Below, in pieces: positions 15,649-23,876 of a stretch of 53,293 nucleotides of DNA (positions within the stretch are counted from its first letter, which is position 1; the number at the start of each line of letters is the position of its first letter). The position numbers and the translations under genes were made by a program. The notes under the pieces were generated by a model. That model worked only from the letters and a program-made list of their open reading frames with translations. It made no database searches and was not told where the DNA came from. The stretch comes from an uncultured Bacilli bacterium (GTDB lineage: Bacteria > Bacillota_I > Bacilli_A > RF39 > UBA660), in NCBI GenBank assembly GCA_944332555.1, contig CALVKF010000005.1:1-53293 (forward strand). Reading direction: 5' to 3'.

Positions 15649-18205
15649 ATACTCCTAAAGCAATATGTTTTTTCTTTAATATGTATTTTCTTAAGAAATC
15701 TACCGGGAAAACTGTTAGAGCTAAAATAAATACTAATATAAGCTCATTTAATTCAAGTCCATAAGTTCTAAATATATCTCCCCCATTATAGATGATATAA
15801 AGTTGAGCAATAAAGATAAAGCTAAATATTGCTACAAATACTTTATTTTTAGATAAGTTAGCTAGTATATTTATTCTGGAAGTTCTAGCATTAAAAGCAT
15901 TAAATATTCCCATGAATATGAACATTGCAAAGTAAGCGGTCATTAAATATTCATTATTTTCACTAGGTCTAATAAATTCTCTTACTATAGGAAGTTTTAA
16001 AAATAATATACAAAGAATTGCACAATATAGACCCGTCCAGATGATTTCACTATACATGTACTTATTCATAATTGGAGTATTTTTTTTCTTTGGTGGTTCT
16101 TCCATATATTCTTCAAGTGGTGCTTCATATGAGAAGGCTATGCCTGAGAATGTGTCCATAATCATATTAAGCCAAAGCATTTGCACTATAGTAATTGGAG
16201 TCGATATGCCAATTAAAGAACCAACTATTGATAAAATTAAAGCACAAGTATTAACGGTTAATTGATAAATTATGAATTTACGAATACTTTTAAAAATTGT
16301 TCTGCCATATAAAATTGCTTTACTAATTGATAAGATATTATCATCAAGTATGACAATATCCGCTGCTTCTTTAGCAACATCAGTTCCACTTCCCATAGCA
16401 AAACCAACATTGGCTTTTTTTAGAGCTGGGGCATCATTTACTCCATCTCCAGTCATGCCTACAACTAAAGACATATCTTCAAGTATGTTTACCAAACGAC
16501 TTTTATCATTAGGTAAGGCTCTCGCAATAACTCTAATATCACTTAATTTTTCTTTTATTTCTTCATCACTCATTTTAGCAAGATCACTACTAGTTAAAAC
16601 AATTTGTTTATCATTAGTGATTAGACCAACCTCTTTAGCAATAGATGTGGCAGTATCTATTGCATCCCCTGTAATCATAATTGTTTGAATACCTGCACTT
16701 TTTATAAGTCTAATGCCTTCGAATGCTTCACGCCTTAACTCATCTTTAATATTAACAAAACCTAAAAATGTTAAATTATCCATGCTTTTGCCATATGCAA
16801 ATACTAAAACTCTACCGGATTTTTTAGTATATTCTTCTACTTTTCTTTTTATAATAGATGGGGAAAATAACTTACTTTCTTTATTATTGCTATTTAAGAT
16901 ATTTTTACATTTAGGTAAAATAACTTCCATTGCTCCTTTAATTAAAATAGTTCCATCATCTAAAGTAATACTACTATATTTTTTAGCACTATCAAATTCT
17001 TCTCTTTTAATTATTTTTGCATTTATGCTACTATTAATTGTAATATATTCAAGTATGGCTCTATCAGTAGAGTTTCCACCGATTACTTTAGTATCACTAA
17101 TCATACTAGCATTATTATAAAACAAAGACTTATAGACTAACCCATAAATAGGATATTTTTTTAACACATTAAAATCTTTAAATACTTTAAAATCCCCGCT
17201 GACAAATTCGGTTACTTTAAGGGTTCCAGTTGTAAGTGTTCCGGTTTTATCGGTAAGTAGTACATTTAGGCTGCCTGCCGTTTCAATACCTACTAGTTTT
17301 CGCACTAATACATTATCCTTAAGCATTTTTTTCATATTGCTTGATAAAACTAAAGTAATCATCATGGGAAGACCTTCAGGAACAGCTACAACTATAATTG
17401 TAACTGATAAAGTTAGAGCATAAATTAAATGATTGAACATTACAGGAAAATCAGTTAATGTCGCCATAATTAAATCATAATCAAAATTATTATCAATAAC
17501 TATACAAGAAAATAGATAAGAAATACTAGCAAGAATTGCTCCACAATATCCTATTTTGCTAATAGTTTTAGCAAGTCCTCTTAATTTTAATCTTAAAGGG
17601 CTTTCTGGAATATCACTTTGGAGTTCTTGGGAAATTTTACCCATAATGGTTTTATCTCCAACTAATTCTACTTGCATTTTGGCATTACCATTATATACAA
17701 CTGACCCCCGATATACTTTGCTATTAATTTTCTTTTTAGCTTCTTTTGATTCGCCATTTAAAGCTGATTCATCAACTGACAAATTACCACTAATAAGTAC
17801 GCCATCGGCAGGAATTTTATCTCCACTATTTAAAATTACAATATCTCCCACTACAACTTCACCAGTAGTTATTTCAACCACTTTGCCATTTCTAATAACT
17901 TTTACTTTACCTCTTAATGCATCACTTTGCAAACGATTAAAAGCTTGCTCAGAACCATATTCGGAGATAGTAGAAATAAATGATGCTAAAAATATGGCAA
18001 TAAGTATTCCTATTGTTTCAAACCAATCAAAATGTCTAAATAAAACTATGACCTTAATAGCTAAAGCAATAAGTAAAATTTTAATGATTGGATCAGCAAA
18101 AGATTCAAGCAATAAATGCCAAAAAGTATTCTTTTTAACCTCTGTTATTTCATTTGTACCATATTCTGTTCTGCTTTTAATTACTTCATTATCACTAAGT
18201 CCCAT
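15647..18205 (-). CDS. Calcium-translocating P-type ATPase
   Basis: 852 residues, full P2-type ATPase, pumping Ca2+ (perhaps Mn2+) out of the cell. In order: cation ATPase N-domain ('LSDNEVIKSRTEYGTNEI'), A-domain with the loop 'SALNGESKEAKKK' (TGES-like, here NGES), M4 with VAVPEGLP, phosphorylation site LLTDKTGTLT, hinge TGDGVNDAPALKKANVG, and M6 'LWLNMIMDTFSGIAF' with the Asn and Asp expected for Ca2+ binding. The ATG at 18205 has GGGAGGA upstream. The -10 (TATACT, 18226-18231) lies between this start and the 39-bp repeat, so the -35 region would fall in the repeat. Confidence 0.93.
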   Translation of the reverse strand: MGLSDNEVIKSRTEYGTNEITEVKKNTFWHLLLESFADPIIKILLIALAIKVIVLFRHFDWFETIGILIAIFLASFISTISEYGSEQAFNRLQSDALRGKVKVIRNGKVVEITTGEVVVGDIVILNSGDKIPADGVLISGNLSVDESALNGESKEAKKKINSKVYRGSVVYNGNAKMQVELVGDKTIMGKISQELQSDIPESPLRLKLRGLAKTISKIGYCGAILASISYLFSCIVIDNNFDYDLIMATLTDFPVMFNHLIYALTLSVTIIVVAVPEGLPMMITLVLSSNMKKMLKDNVLVRKLVGIETAGSLNVLLTDKTGTLTTGTLKVTEFVSGDFKVFKDFNVLKKYPIYGLVYKSLFYNNASMISDTKVIGGNSTDRAILEYITINSSINAKIIKREEFDSAKKYSSITLDDGTILIKGAMEVILPKCKNILNSNNKESKLFSPSIIKRKVEEYTKKSGRVLVFAYGKSMDNLTFLGFVNIKDELRREAFEGIRLIKSAGIQTIMITGDAIDTATSIAKEVGLITNDKQIVLTSSDLAKMSDEEIKEKLSDIRVIARALPNDKSRLVNILEDMSLVVGMTGDGVNDAPALKKANVGFAMGSGTDVAKEAADIVILDDNILSISKAILYGRTIFKSIRKFIIYQLTVNTCALILSIVGSLIGISTPITIVQMLWLNMIMDTFSGIAFSYEAPLEEYMEEPPKKKNTPIMNKYMYSEIIWTGLYCAILCILFLKLPIVREFIRPSENNEYLMTAYFAMFIFMGIFNAFNARTSRINILANLSKNKVFVAIFSFIFIAQLYIIYNGGDIFRTYGLELNELILVFILALTVFPVDFLRKYILKKKHIALGV

Positions 18206-18234
18206 ATGCTTGTCCTCCCAAAACAAGTATATGA

Positions 18235-18273
18235 ATCTTAATTTAAAAAAATGTAGATTTTTATTCTACATTT
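18235..18273. repeat. 39-bp direct repeat, copy 1 (cassette edge, terminator)
   Basis: Identical over 39 bp to 23819-23857 in the same orientation. It contains the inverted repeat AAATGTAGA/TCTACATTT with a 7-nt loop and a T-tract for minus-strand transcripts. The last two codons and the TAG of the PfkB-SIS gene (GAA ATG TAG) are part of it. Confidence 0.97.
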
Positions 18274-20221
18274 CACCTTTATAAAAATAAATATTCATTG
18301 CATCATCAGAATATTTTGGTTTTGATACATCGATGTCTAGTATTTTACCAATATAATAAACGATAAATTGTGATGCAATTAAAAGATCAAATTCCGCAAG
18401 TATTCCATTATATCTACTTTCAATAATTAAATTCTTATCTTTCAAATATTTAATTAATTCTACTTCATATTTACTAGTAGATTTTTGTTTAAAATAAATG
18501 GAATATATGTTATTTAAATTTTCATAATTAATGAATCTTCCATGAGAAAAATTCTTTTTTTCATGAATTATACAATTAAATACACCAGATTCAATAATTT
18601 TACTCTCTAAATCATAACAAGCACTATCAGTATAGTCTCCTCGGAAAATATTTATTAAATTGTGTTTTTTCATTTTATTTATAATTTCTTTGTTCAAAAT
18701 TTGATTCAAATAATTCTTCCAATAAGTCATAGATTCTTTGATAAAGTTATTTATATCAAATGTACTATCAACTATATTATAGTAATATTTCAAAAATATC
18801 GCTGCAGGTACTACTGCTCCTTCAAATGATAAAAACCCTCTTTCTTTTCCTTTATTTGTTGATGTTTTATAACATAAAATGTTTTTCTTTGTTATTCCTG
18901 TTTTTAAAACTATATTTTTAATATCTCCTTTAGTAATAATATACATATTTTTCTTATCAAAATCTTTAACACTATTAATAATATCATTAGTTGTGCCAGA
19001 ATAAGAAAATAAAATAACTTTATTTATATTTTGATTATTTCGATATACTACATCCCTAGGATATAAAGCATAGGTGTTACAGCCATATAATAAATTAATA
19101 ATTTTAGATGCAAAATAAGCTCCAGCATAGGAACCACCTGTTCCAATAAACAAACAATTATCATTTTCATTAAAACCTATATTATTCACCATTTTACTAG
19201 CAGAAGAATTAAGAGCATTAATAATCCTAGATTCCAAATTATTAATGTTTATATTGCATCTTTTAATAGTTTTTCTTTTTATATAAATAAAATTATCACA
19301 AGCACAACAATTATCCATTTTCTTTATTTTAAACAATGTATTAATATGTCCTCTAGCACCCATAACAGATACCACTTTAGAAGTTAATTTATTAGAATTT
19401 TCATACCATTTTCTAAATAAATTACTATTATATTTAAAATTATTTTTAATAGCATCTTTTATTATGCTAGAAATAAAAGCATCACCAGCCCCAGTAGAAT
19501 CAACAACTTTTCCTTTATAAATCAAATCAAAATTATACTCTTTACCACTTTCTATAAATGTAGCCCCATTTTCACCTCGAGTTATACTCATAAATTTGGG
19601 TTTAAGTAAATTATATAACTCTATATCATCCTTTAATTTTAATCTATTTAATAAATATTTACTAACTCTTTCATTAAAATTAATTATTTCAAACTTATTT
19701 GCTAACTTATCAATTATCTCTTGATTAGACAAGACTTCAAATTCAAAATACTGTCCTAAATCAATTATTTTTTTATTATCAGTTTTATCAATAATTGTTT
19801 GATTTTTATTATTTAAATTATCAAATATTAAAATATCGTCATGTTTAATATTATCAATAATATTTTTTATATCAATTAAACTTTCTTCATACCATTTTTT
19901 ATTTTGACAAAATGGACATCTTTTCTTGGAAATAAAGGTTAATTTACCATCATTATCAAAATAAGATACATGAAAAGCACGAGTTTTAACATTATCTAAC
20001 ATTTTTATATTATCTATATCTACACCTAGTTTTTTTAAACTTTCAATTGCTATTTGCCCTTGAATATCATTACCACATACTCCAAAAACTGAAACAGGTA
20101 TTTTCATTTTTGCTAAATTAGCAATAATGTTATGAGATGTCATTCCTCCATTTATTCCCAATAATTTTTGATCTTTGTAATAATAATCAACTACTAAATC
20201 ACCAATACCTACTACTCTCAT
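18266..20221 (-). CDS. PfkB-family sugar kinase fused to a SIS (sugar isomerase) domain
   Basis: 651 residues. Residues 1-300 form a ribokinase/PfkB kinase: 'GIGDLVVDYYY', substrate-side GGMTSHN (25-31), and the anion hole with catalytic Asp DSTGAGDAF (241-249, D247). Residues about 325-651 form a tandem SIS region: FIGTGGSYAGAYFA, FSYSGTTND (405-413), and a second half ending 'KILDIDVSKPKY', like the GlmS/AgaS/FrlB group. Two Cys clusters, CPFC (102-105) and CCAC (305-308), are unusual and might bind zinc. The kinase-SIS pairing recalls FrlD-FrlB (fructosamine 6-kinase plus deglycase). Its ATG overlaps the upstream TGA (ATGA). Confidence 0.85.
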   Translation of the reverse strand: MRVVGIGDLVVDYYYKDQKLLGINGGMTSHNIIANLAKMKIPVSVFGVCGNDIQGQIAIESLKKLGVDIDNIKMLDNVKTRAFHVSYFDNDGKLTFISKKRCPFCQNKKWYEESLIDIKNIIDNIKHDDILIFDNLNNKNQTIIDKTDNKKIIDLGQYFEFEVLSNQEIIDKLANKFEIINFNERVSKYLLNRLKLKDDIELYNLLKPKFMSITRGENGATFIESGKEYNFDLIYKGKVVDSTGAGDAFISSIIKDAIKNNFKYNSNLFRKWYENSNKLTSKVVSVMGARGHINTLFKIKKMDNCCACDNFIYIKRKTIKRCNININNLESRIINALNSSASKMVNNIGFNENDNCLFIGTGGSYAGAYFASKIINLLYGCNTYALYPRDVVYRNNQNINKVILFSYSGTTNDIINSVKDFDKKNMYIITKGDIKNIVLKTGITKKNILCYKTSTNKGKERGFLSFEGAVVPAAIFLKYYYNIVDSTFDINNFIKESMTYWKNYLNQILNKEIINKMKKHNLINIFRGDYTDSACYDLESKIIESGVFNCIIHEKKNFSHGRFINYENLNNIYSIYFKQKSTSKYEVELIKYLKDKNLIIESRYNGILAEFDLLIASQFIVYYIGKILDIDVSKPKYSDDAMNIYFYKGEM

Positions 20222-22557
20222 TTCACTAATCTCCTTTTATATTCTCCAACTTCACTATATTCATTAAAATCATGATTTTTTATTAAACACTCTATTATCT
20301 TTTTCCTATTTAAATCAAACACACCTAATGTATCAGTATAATTAATAGTACCATTTTCATGCTTCCATTCATTATCTTTCCAACTATAAGGACTATTAAA
20401 ACATAAACCATATATATAATCAAAAAACAAATGATAATCAATGGCTGCCGGATTATCTAAAAACATTTGATTAATTCTATTAATACTAGGATATCTAACA
20501 ATACAAATGTTTTTAACGTGAATATCACAATCATATAAAGAGTTAATAGCTAACTGTAATGTTTTCCCAGTTAAAACATTATCATCAAACAAATCAACAG
20601 TTAATCCTTTAAAAAAACTTGAATTTATTAAACCACCCAAATCATTTATATTAAAATTTCTCAAATCAATAAGTTGTTTATTTGTATAACCAGATACTTT
20701 TTTATTAAATTTTAAAAGAAATAGTTTTTCAATTTTATTTTGATTTATTATTTTAGTTAATATTGGCAACTCTATGCCACCATAACTTAGTCCGCACGCA
20801 CTGCTAACTTCATTATTGTTGCTTTTTTCCTTATATAAAGACACTGCTACATAATTTTCTCCAAAATTGTCAATTTCTCTATAAGCTCTATAATCTTTTG
20901 AATAATCCGCTTTTTCTTCATTATTAATCTCAATTTTCAAGTTATCTTCCAAAATAATTTTTGTATTAATTATATTTCTAACAATCTCATCTTTACTTAT
21001 TATGTATTGTTGGCGAAAACATATTTCACTCATCATTTTATCAACTTCAAACAAGGAATTATAAATATTAAAAATTTGTTTTTCTTTACTTGAAGAAATA
21101 TCTAACAAAATATTATTATCATAATAATTTGAAAACAAATTATGATTTAACAAAACAAGTAGTACGTTTCTACAATTATCTAAAATACCTAGTAACATTT
21201 TTTTGTTAATTTGATAATTTAAATTATCGACTATTGAAACCGCCTGTATTGAATTGTTAAAAAAAATTAAATAATTTTGATACCAATTCAATATATTATT
21301 TTTGGATGTAACATCAACTCCATTATTACTTATTCGATTTGATATAAAATAATAATAAGTATTAGAGCCTCGCAAAAGGTAATTATTATCATCTCTAATT
21401 GAATAAATTTGATTCCCGTTAAATGATGTCCCCCATAATTCTTTTAAAGGATTATTTTCTAATAGTTCCCATTCATACATAGGTATTTTAACACTTCCAC
21501 TAAACTTATCAAATAAATCATCTATACCATTACATTCATTAAAGTTTTTATTAATAATCTCATTATATTTATTTAATAATTTTTTTCTGCCCAATACAAT
21601 ATTTTTTTCTATATTAGCAAATTGTCGTTGATAAGTAAGTTTATCAGCTTTTTCCAAACACACTGTAGGCAAAATTTTAGCACTTTTTATCAACTGAAGT
21701 GTGGCATCTACTCCTTTTATTATATTACCATATTCATCAAATACAGGAAAACAGGAATTTATAGAACCATTTATTTTATCTACACTATATCCTTGGTTAC
21801 AATTAAGCATTGAATAATCATTTCCACGTAAATCACCACAGTCACCAACTCTCATCATTGAATTTTTAGGTACACCTATTATTTCTTCTACTCTTTCAAT
21901 AGCCTTATCTTTAGTAGTAGTGCCTATTTGAATAACTGCTTTATTTTTATACATACCTCTAGTTAAATTAATTCCATGAAAATTATTATCTTGTATAAAG
22001 GTTTCAATACTATCAAACACCAAATTTATCTCTTTTTTTTCATTTGTATTAAATACAATTCTAATATTTATAATTTCAGCAGTTTTTAAATCTTTAGAAT
22101 ATGTAATATTAAATAATCCATTATATGAATAATTTATTTTTATATTATTAATCATTTTATTTACTTTTAACAATTGATTTAATTCTTCTTTTGTAGAAAC
22201 ATAAACATTTTCATTTAAAAATTCTTCTTTAGATGTATTTTTACTATAAAATAATCTGGCCCCATCATTAGTCAAAACATATATTCTTTTTATATCATTA
22301 CCAGTTATATTTTCAGCATATTTAACATGCTGATATATATCATTTTTCAAATCATTCAGTCCAGTTTCACCACGCCCAGTAATAAATACTACTGGGACTT
22401 TTTTCTTTAATAAATTTATAATCATTTCTATCGCTCTATCATCAATTGACTTTGAATTTTTAACCGTTAAAGTACCATCAATATCAAAACAAACAGCATT
22501 ATATTTTTGCATTAAAGATTTTTGATAATTTTTAAACAATAATTCTTCTTTTTTCAT
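20218..22557 (-). CDS. HAD phosphatase - phosphoribosyltransferase fusion
   Basis: 779 residues. The N-terminal 280 residues are a Cof-type HAD phosphatase: CFDIDGTLT (D25, D27), FITGRGE (T60), a Lys in 'GTTTKDKAIERVEE', and MRVGDCGDLRGNDYSML (about 235-251). The middle (about 285-540) has no recognised motif. The C-terminus is a type I phosphoribosyltransferase: CGLSYGGIELP (like the ground loop of PyrE-type enzymes) and the PRPP loop LFDDNVLTGKTLQ (about 656-668). It would join or split a base/ribose-phosphate bond and remove a phosphate; the substrate is unknown. It is 5 nt downstream of the small HAD gene, overlaps the PfkB-SIS gene by 4 nt, and has AGAGGT before its ATG. Confidence 0.82.
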   Translation of the reverse strand: MKKEELLFKNYQKSLMQKYNAVCFDIDGTLTVKNSKSIDDRAIEMIINLLKKKVPVVFITGRGETGLNDLKNDIYQHVKYAENITGNDIKRIYVLTNDGARLFYSKNTSKEEFLNENVYVSTKEELNQLLKVNKMINNIKINYSYNGLFNITYSKDLKTAEIINIRIVFNTNEKKEINLVFDSIETFIQDNNFHGINLTRGMYKNKAVIQIGTTTKDKAIERVEEIIGVPKNSMMRVGDCGDLRGNDYSMLNCNQGYSVDKINGSINSCFPVFDEYGNIIKGVDATLQLIKSAKILPTVCLEKADKLTYQRQFANIEKNIVLGRKKLLNKYNEIINKNFNECNGIDDLFDKFSGSVKIPMYEWELLENNPLKELWGTSFNGNQIYSIRDDNNYLLRGSNTYYYFISNRISNNGVDVTSKNNILNWYQNYLIFFNNSIQAVSIVDNLNYQINKKMLLGILDNCRNVLLVLLNHNLFSNYYDNNILLDISSSKEKQIFNIYNSLFEVDKMMSEICFRQQYIISKDEIVRNIINTKIILEDNLKIEINNEEKADYSKDYRAYREIDNFGENYVAVSLYKEKSNNNEVSSACGLSYGGIELPILTKIINQNKIEKLFLLKFNKKVSGYTNKQLIDLRNFNINDLGGLINSSFFKGLTVDLFDDNVLTGKTLQLAINSLYDCDIHVKNICIVRYPSINRINQMFLDNPAAIDYHLFFDYIYGLCFNSPYSWKDNEWKHENGTINYTDTLGVFDLNRKKIIECLIKNHDFNEYSEVGEYKRRLVK

Positions 22558-22562
22558 ATGTA

Positions 22563-23078
22563 TTACCTCTTAATTAAAAATTCTAAACTTCTAACCCTTC
22601 CATGTGCGTTTTTATCAATAGTAGAATCAAATATTAATCCTGAACCACCATTTTCAATCCATTCTCTAATATTTTTTTCAGAATCATCAATAAGTAACTG
22701 ATTATTTGGAATAATAACTTGATACTTTTTTGATCCTGGCGGGACAAATAATACTGGACACATAATGTTCCTATTTTCTCTTAAATCTTCAATTTTCACT
22801 TTCATCTCATAAAGAGTATGAATTTTTGTTAAAATCGCAATTTTTGTTTTCATTTGTTCAAGTTCTTTTATTATTTCAACAGAATCATTAATTGAATTAG
22901 CCCCTCTAATAATATAATCCCATTCTTCAGGATTTAAATTTGCATATTCAAAGTACTTATCAAACTCACTTTTATTTTCATGATCTCGTAATCCTAATTC
23001 ATATTTCCTCTGTAGCATTCTTTCTTCTGAATCTAATATAACCCCATCAAAATCAATAAAAATATAATCATCCATCAT
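22563..23078 (-). CDS. Small HAD-superfamily phosphatase-like protein
   Basis: 171 residues. HAD motifs: FIDFDGVILDSEE (D9, D11), IAILTKIHT (Thr), a Lys in 'PPGSKKYQVII', and LLIDDSEKNI (acidic pair). The cap is short and helical (about 20-75). The size and order fit the 5'-nucleotidase/NT5C-like or NIF-like branch; the substrate is unknown. It has its own extended -10 promoter and AAGGAG before ATGATG, and begins the three-gene enzymatic operon of the cassette. Confidence 0.78.
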   Translation of the reverse strand: MMDDYIFIDFDGVILDSEERMLQRKYELGLRDHENKSEFDKYFEYANLNPEEWDYIIRGANSINDSVEIIKELEQMKTKIAILTKIHTLYEMKVKIEDLRENRNIMCPVLFVPPGSKKYQVIIPNNQLLIDDSEKNIREWIENGGSGLIFDSTIDKNAHGRVRSLEFLIKR

Positions 23079-23099
23079 AATTTTTTTCTCCTTGAAAAT

Positions 23100-23108
23100 A
23101 TTATATCA
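23100..23108 (-). promoter_or_regulatory. Extended -10 promoter of the cassette enzyme operon
   Basis: TGATATAAT on the minus strand, 21 nt before the HAD gene ATG and after the WYL regulator stop. The enzymes can thus be transcribed apart from the regulator. Confidence 0.6.
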
Positions 23109-23134
23109 CAGCAAAATGAAATATTTTGTCTTTA

Positions 23135-23725
23135 TTATTTTATATTAACAATTCTTTTTAATTCAAAATGTCTTATATCATTTCTCAACTCACAAAAAGC
23201 TGTTATATAATATTCATCTTTATATTTAAATAAATGCAGTGGATGAATTGTTCTTTTTGATTGTCTGCCATCAATATCATTATATATAATTTCAATTTTA
23301 TCATTTTTGTTGATGGCAGATTTAATTATTTTCTCTATTTCACCAGGCATATCAATATCTATATTAGAAATATATTTACTCTTTTCATCATAAATTGAAT
23401 ACATTTTTTTTGCCTTGTTTAAAAAATCTCTAAATTTTTCTACATATTCAAAGTTATTATGAGATAAAAAATTACATATGTTTTCTAATAACTGAATATC
23501 ATATTTATTAACATGTATATAATTTTTAACCTTATCAATCATAAAATATCCTCCGTTAGGGCCCTTAAATGTTTCAATAGCAATTCCATTATTACAAATT
23601 TCATTTTTATAATAGCGAATCATTCTTTCTGTTACTCCTATTTTTTTGGATAACTCTTTTAATGAATATATATTTCCCGTATTTAATAAATCTACCATAT
23701 ACATCATATTTAATAATTTTCCCAT
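23135..23725 (-). CDS. HTH-WYL transcriptional regulator
   Basis: 196 residues. An N-terminal helix-turn-helix of the DeoR/HTH_11 type ('NTGNIYSLKELSKKIGVTERMIRYYKNEI') is followed by a wing 'IETFKGPNGGYFM'. A C-terminal WYL-like domain follows ('KIEIIYNDIDGRQSKRTIHPLHLFKYKDEYYITAFCELRNDIRHFELKRI'), in which the literal W-Y-L triad is not kept. WYL domains sense ligands, in several cases nucleic acid or nucleotide-like, and often control defence or stress genes. ATG 23725 follows GAGGTGG. It is the first cassette gene, with its own promoter, and probably regulates the cassette. Confidence 0.85.
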   Translation of the reverse strand: MGKLLNMMYMVDLLNTGNIYSLKELSKKIGVTERMIRYYKNEICNNGIAIETFKGPNGGYFMIDKVKNYIHVNKYDIQLLENICNFLSHNNFEYVEKFRDFLNKAKKMYSIYDEKSKYISNIDIDMPGEIEKIIKSAINKNDKIEIIYNDIDGRQSKRTIHPLHLFKYKDEYYITAFCELRNDIRHFELKRIVNIK

Positions 23726-23748
23726 TTTTACCACCTCAATTACATAAT

Positions 23749-23757
23749 ATTATATCA
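23749..23757 (-). promoter_or_regulatory. Extended -10 promoter of the WYL regulator
   Basis: TGATATAAT on the minus strand, 23 nt before ATG 23725. The region between it and the 39-bp repeat (23758-23818) is very A+T-rich and could hold an operator, but no clear palindrome stands out. Confidence 0.6.
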
Positions 23758-23818
23758 CAAAACTTACTTTCACTTAATAACATAATACATTCTAATTATA
23801 ATTAATGCATACTTAATT

Positions 23819-23857
23819 ATCTTAATTTAAAAAAATGTAGATTTTTATTCTACATTT
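23819..23857. repeat. 39-bp direct repeat, copy 2 (clpC terminator, cassette edge)
   Basis: Identical to 18235-18273. Its hairpin AAATGTAGA/TCTACATTT plus T-tract stands about 20 nt after the ClpC-like gene's stop codon and would end that transcript. Confidence 0.97.
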
Positions 23858-23876
23858 TGATTTAAACTCAATATAA

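Larger units (their letters stand above)
18235..23857. mobile_element. Putative inserted four-gene cassette between 39-bp direct repeats
   Basis: Four minus-strand genes (WYL regulator, HAD, HAD-PRTase, PfkB-SIS) lie between perfect 39-bp direct repeats, each a complete terminator. The repeats are 5584 bp apart. Copy 2 is placed as the natural terminator of the ClpC-like gene; copy 1 stands right upstream of the Ca2+ ATPase promoter. Removing one copy plus the four genes would restore a simple clpC-terminator-ATPase junction. The proteins are unusually rich in Asn, Ile and Lys compared with neighbours. No integrase, transposase or terminal inverted repeats are visible, so the mechanism is unknown and mobility is inferred. 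Confidence 0.5.

Noticed and set aside
18266-23078. ADP-heptose pathway (SIS isomerase, PfkB kinase, HAD phosphatase as in GmhA-HldE-GmhB)
   Set aside because: There is no nucleotidyltransferase domain, the SIS part is of tandem GlmS/FrlB type, and a PRTase is present instead, so the match is only partial.
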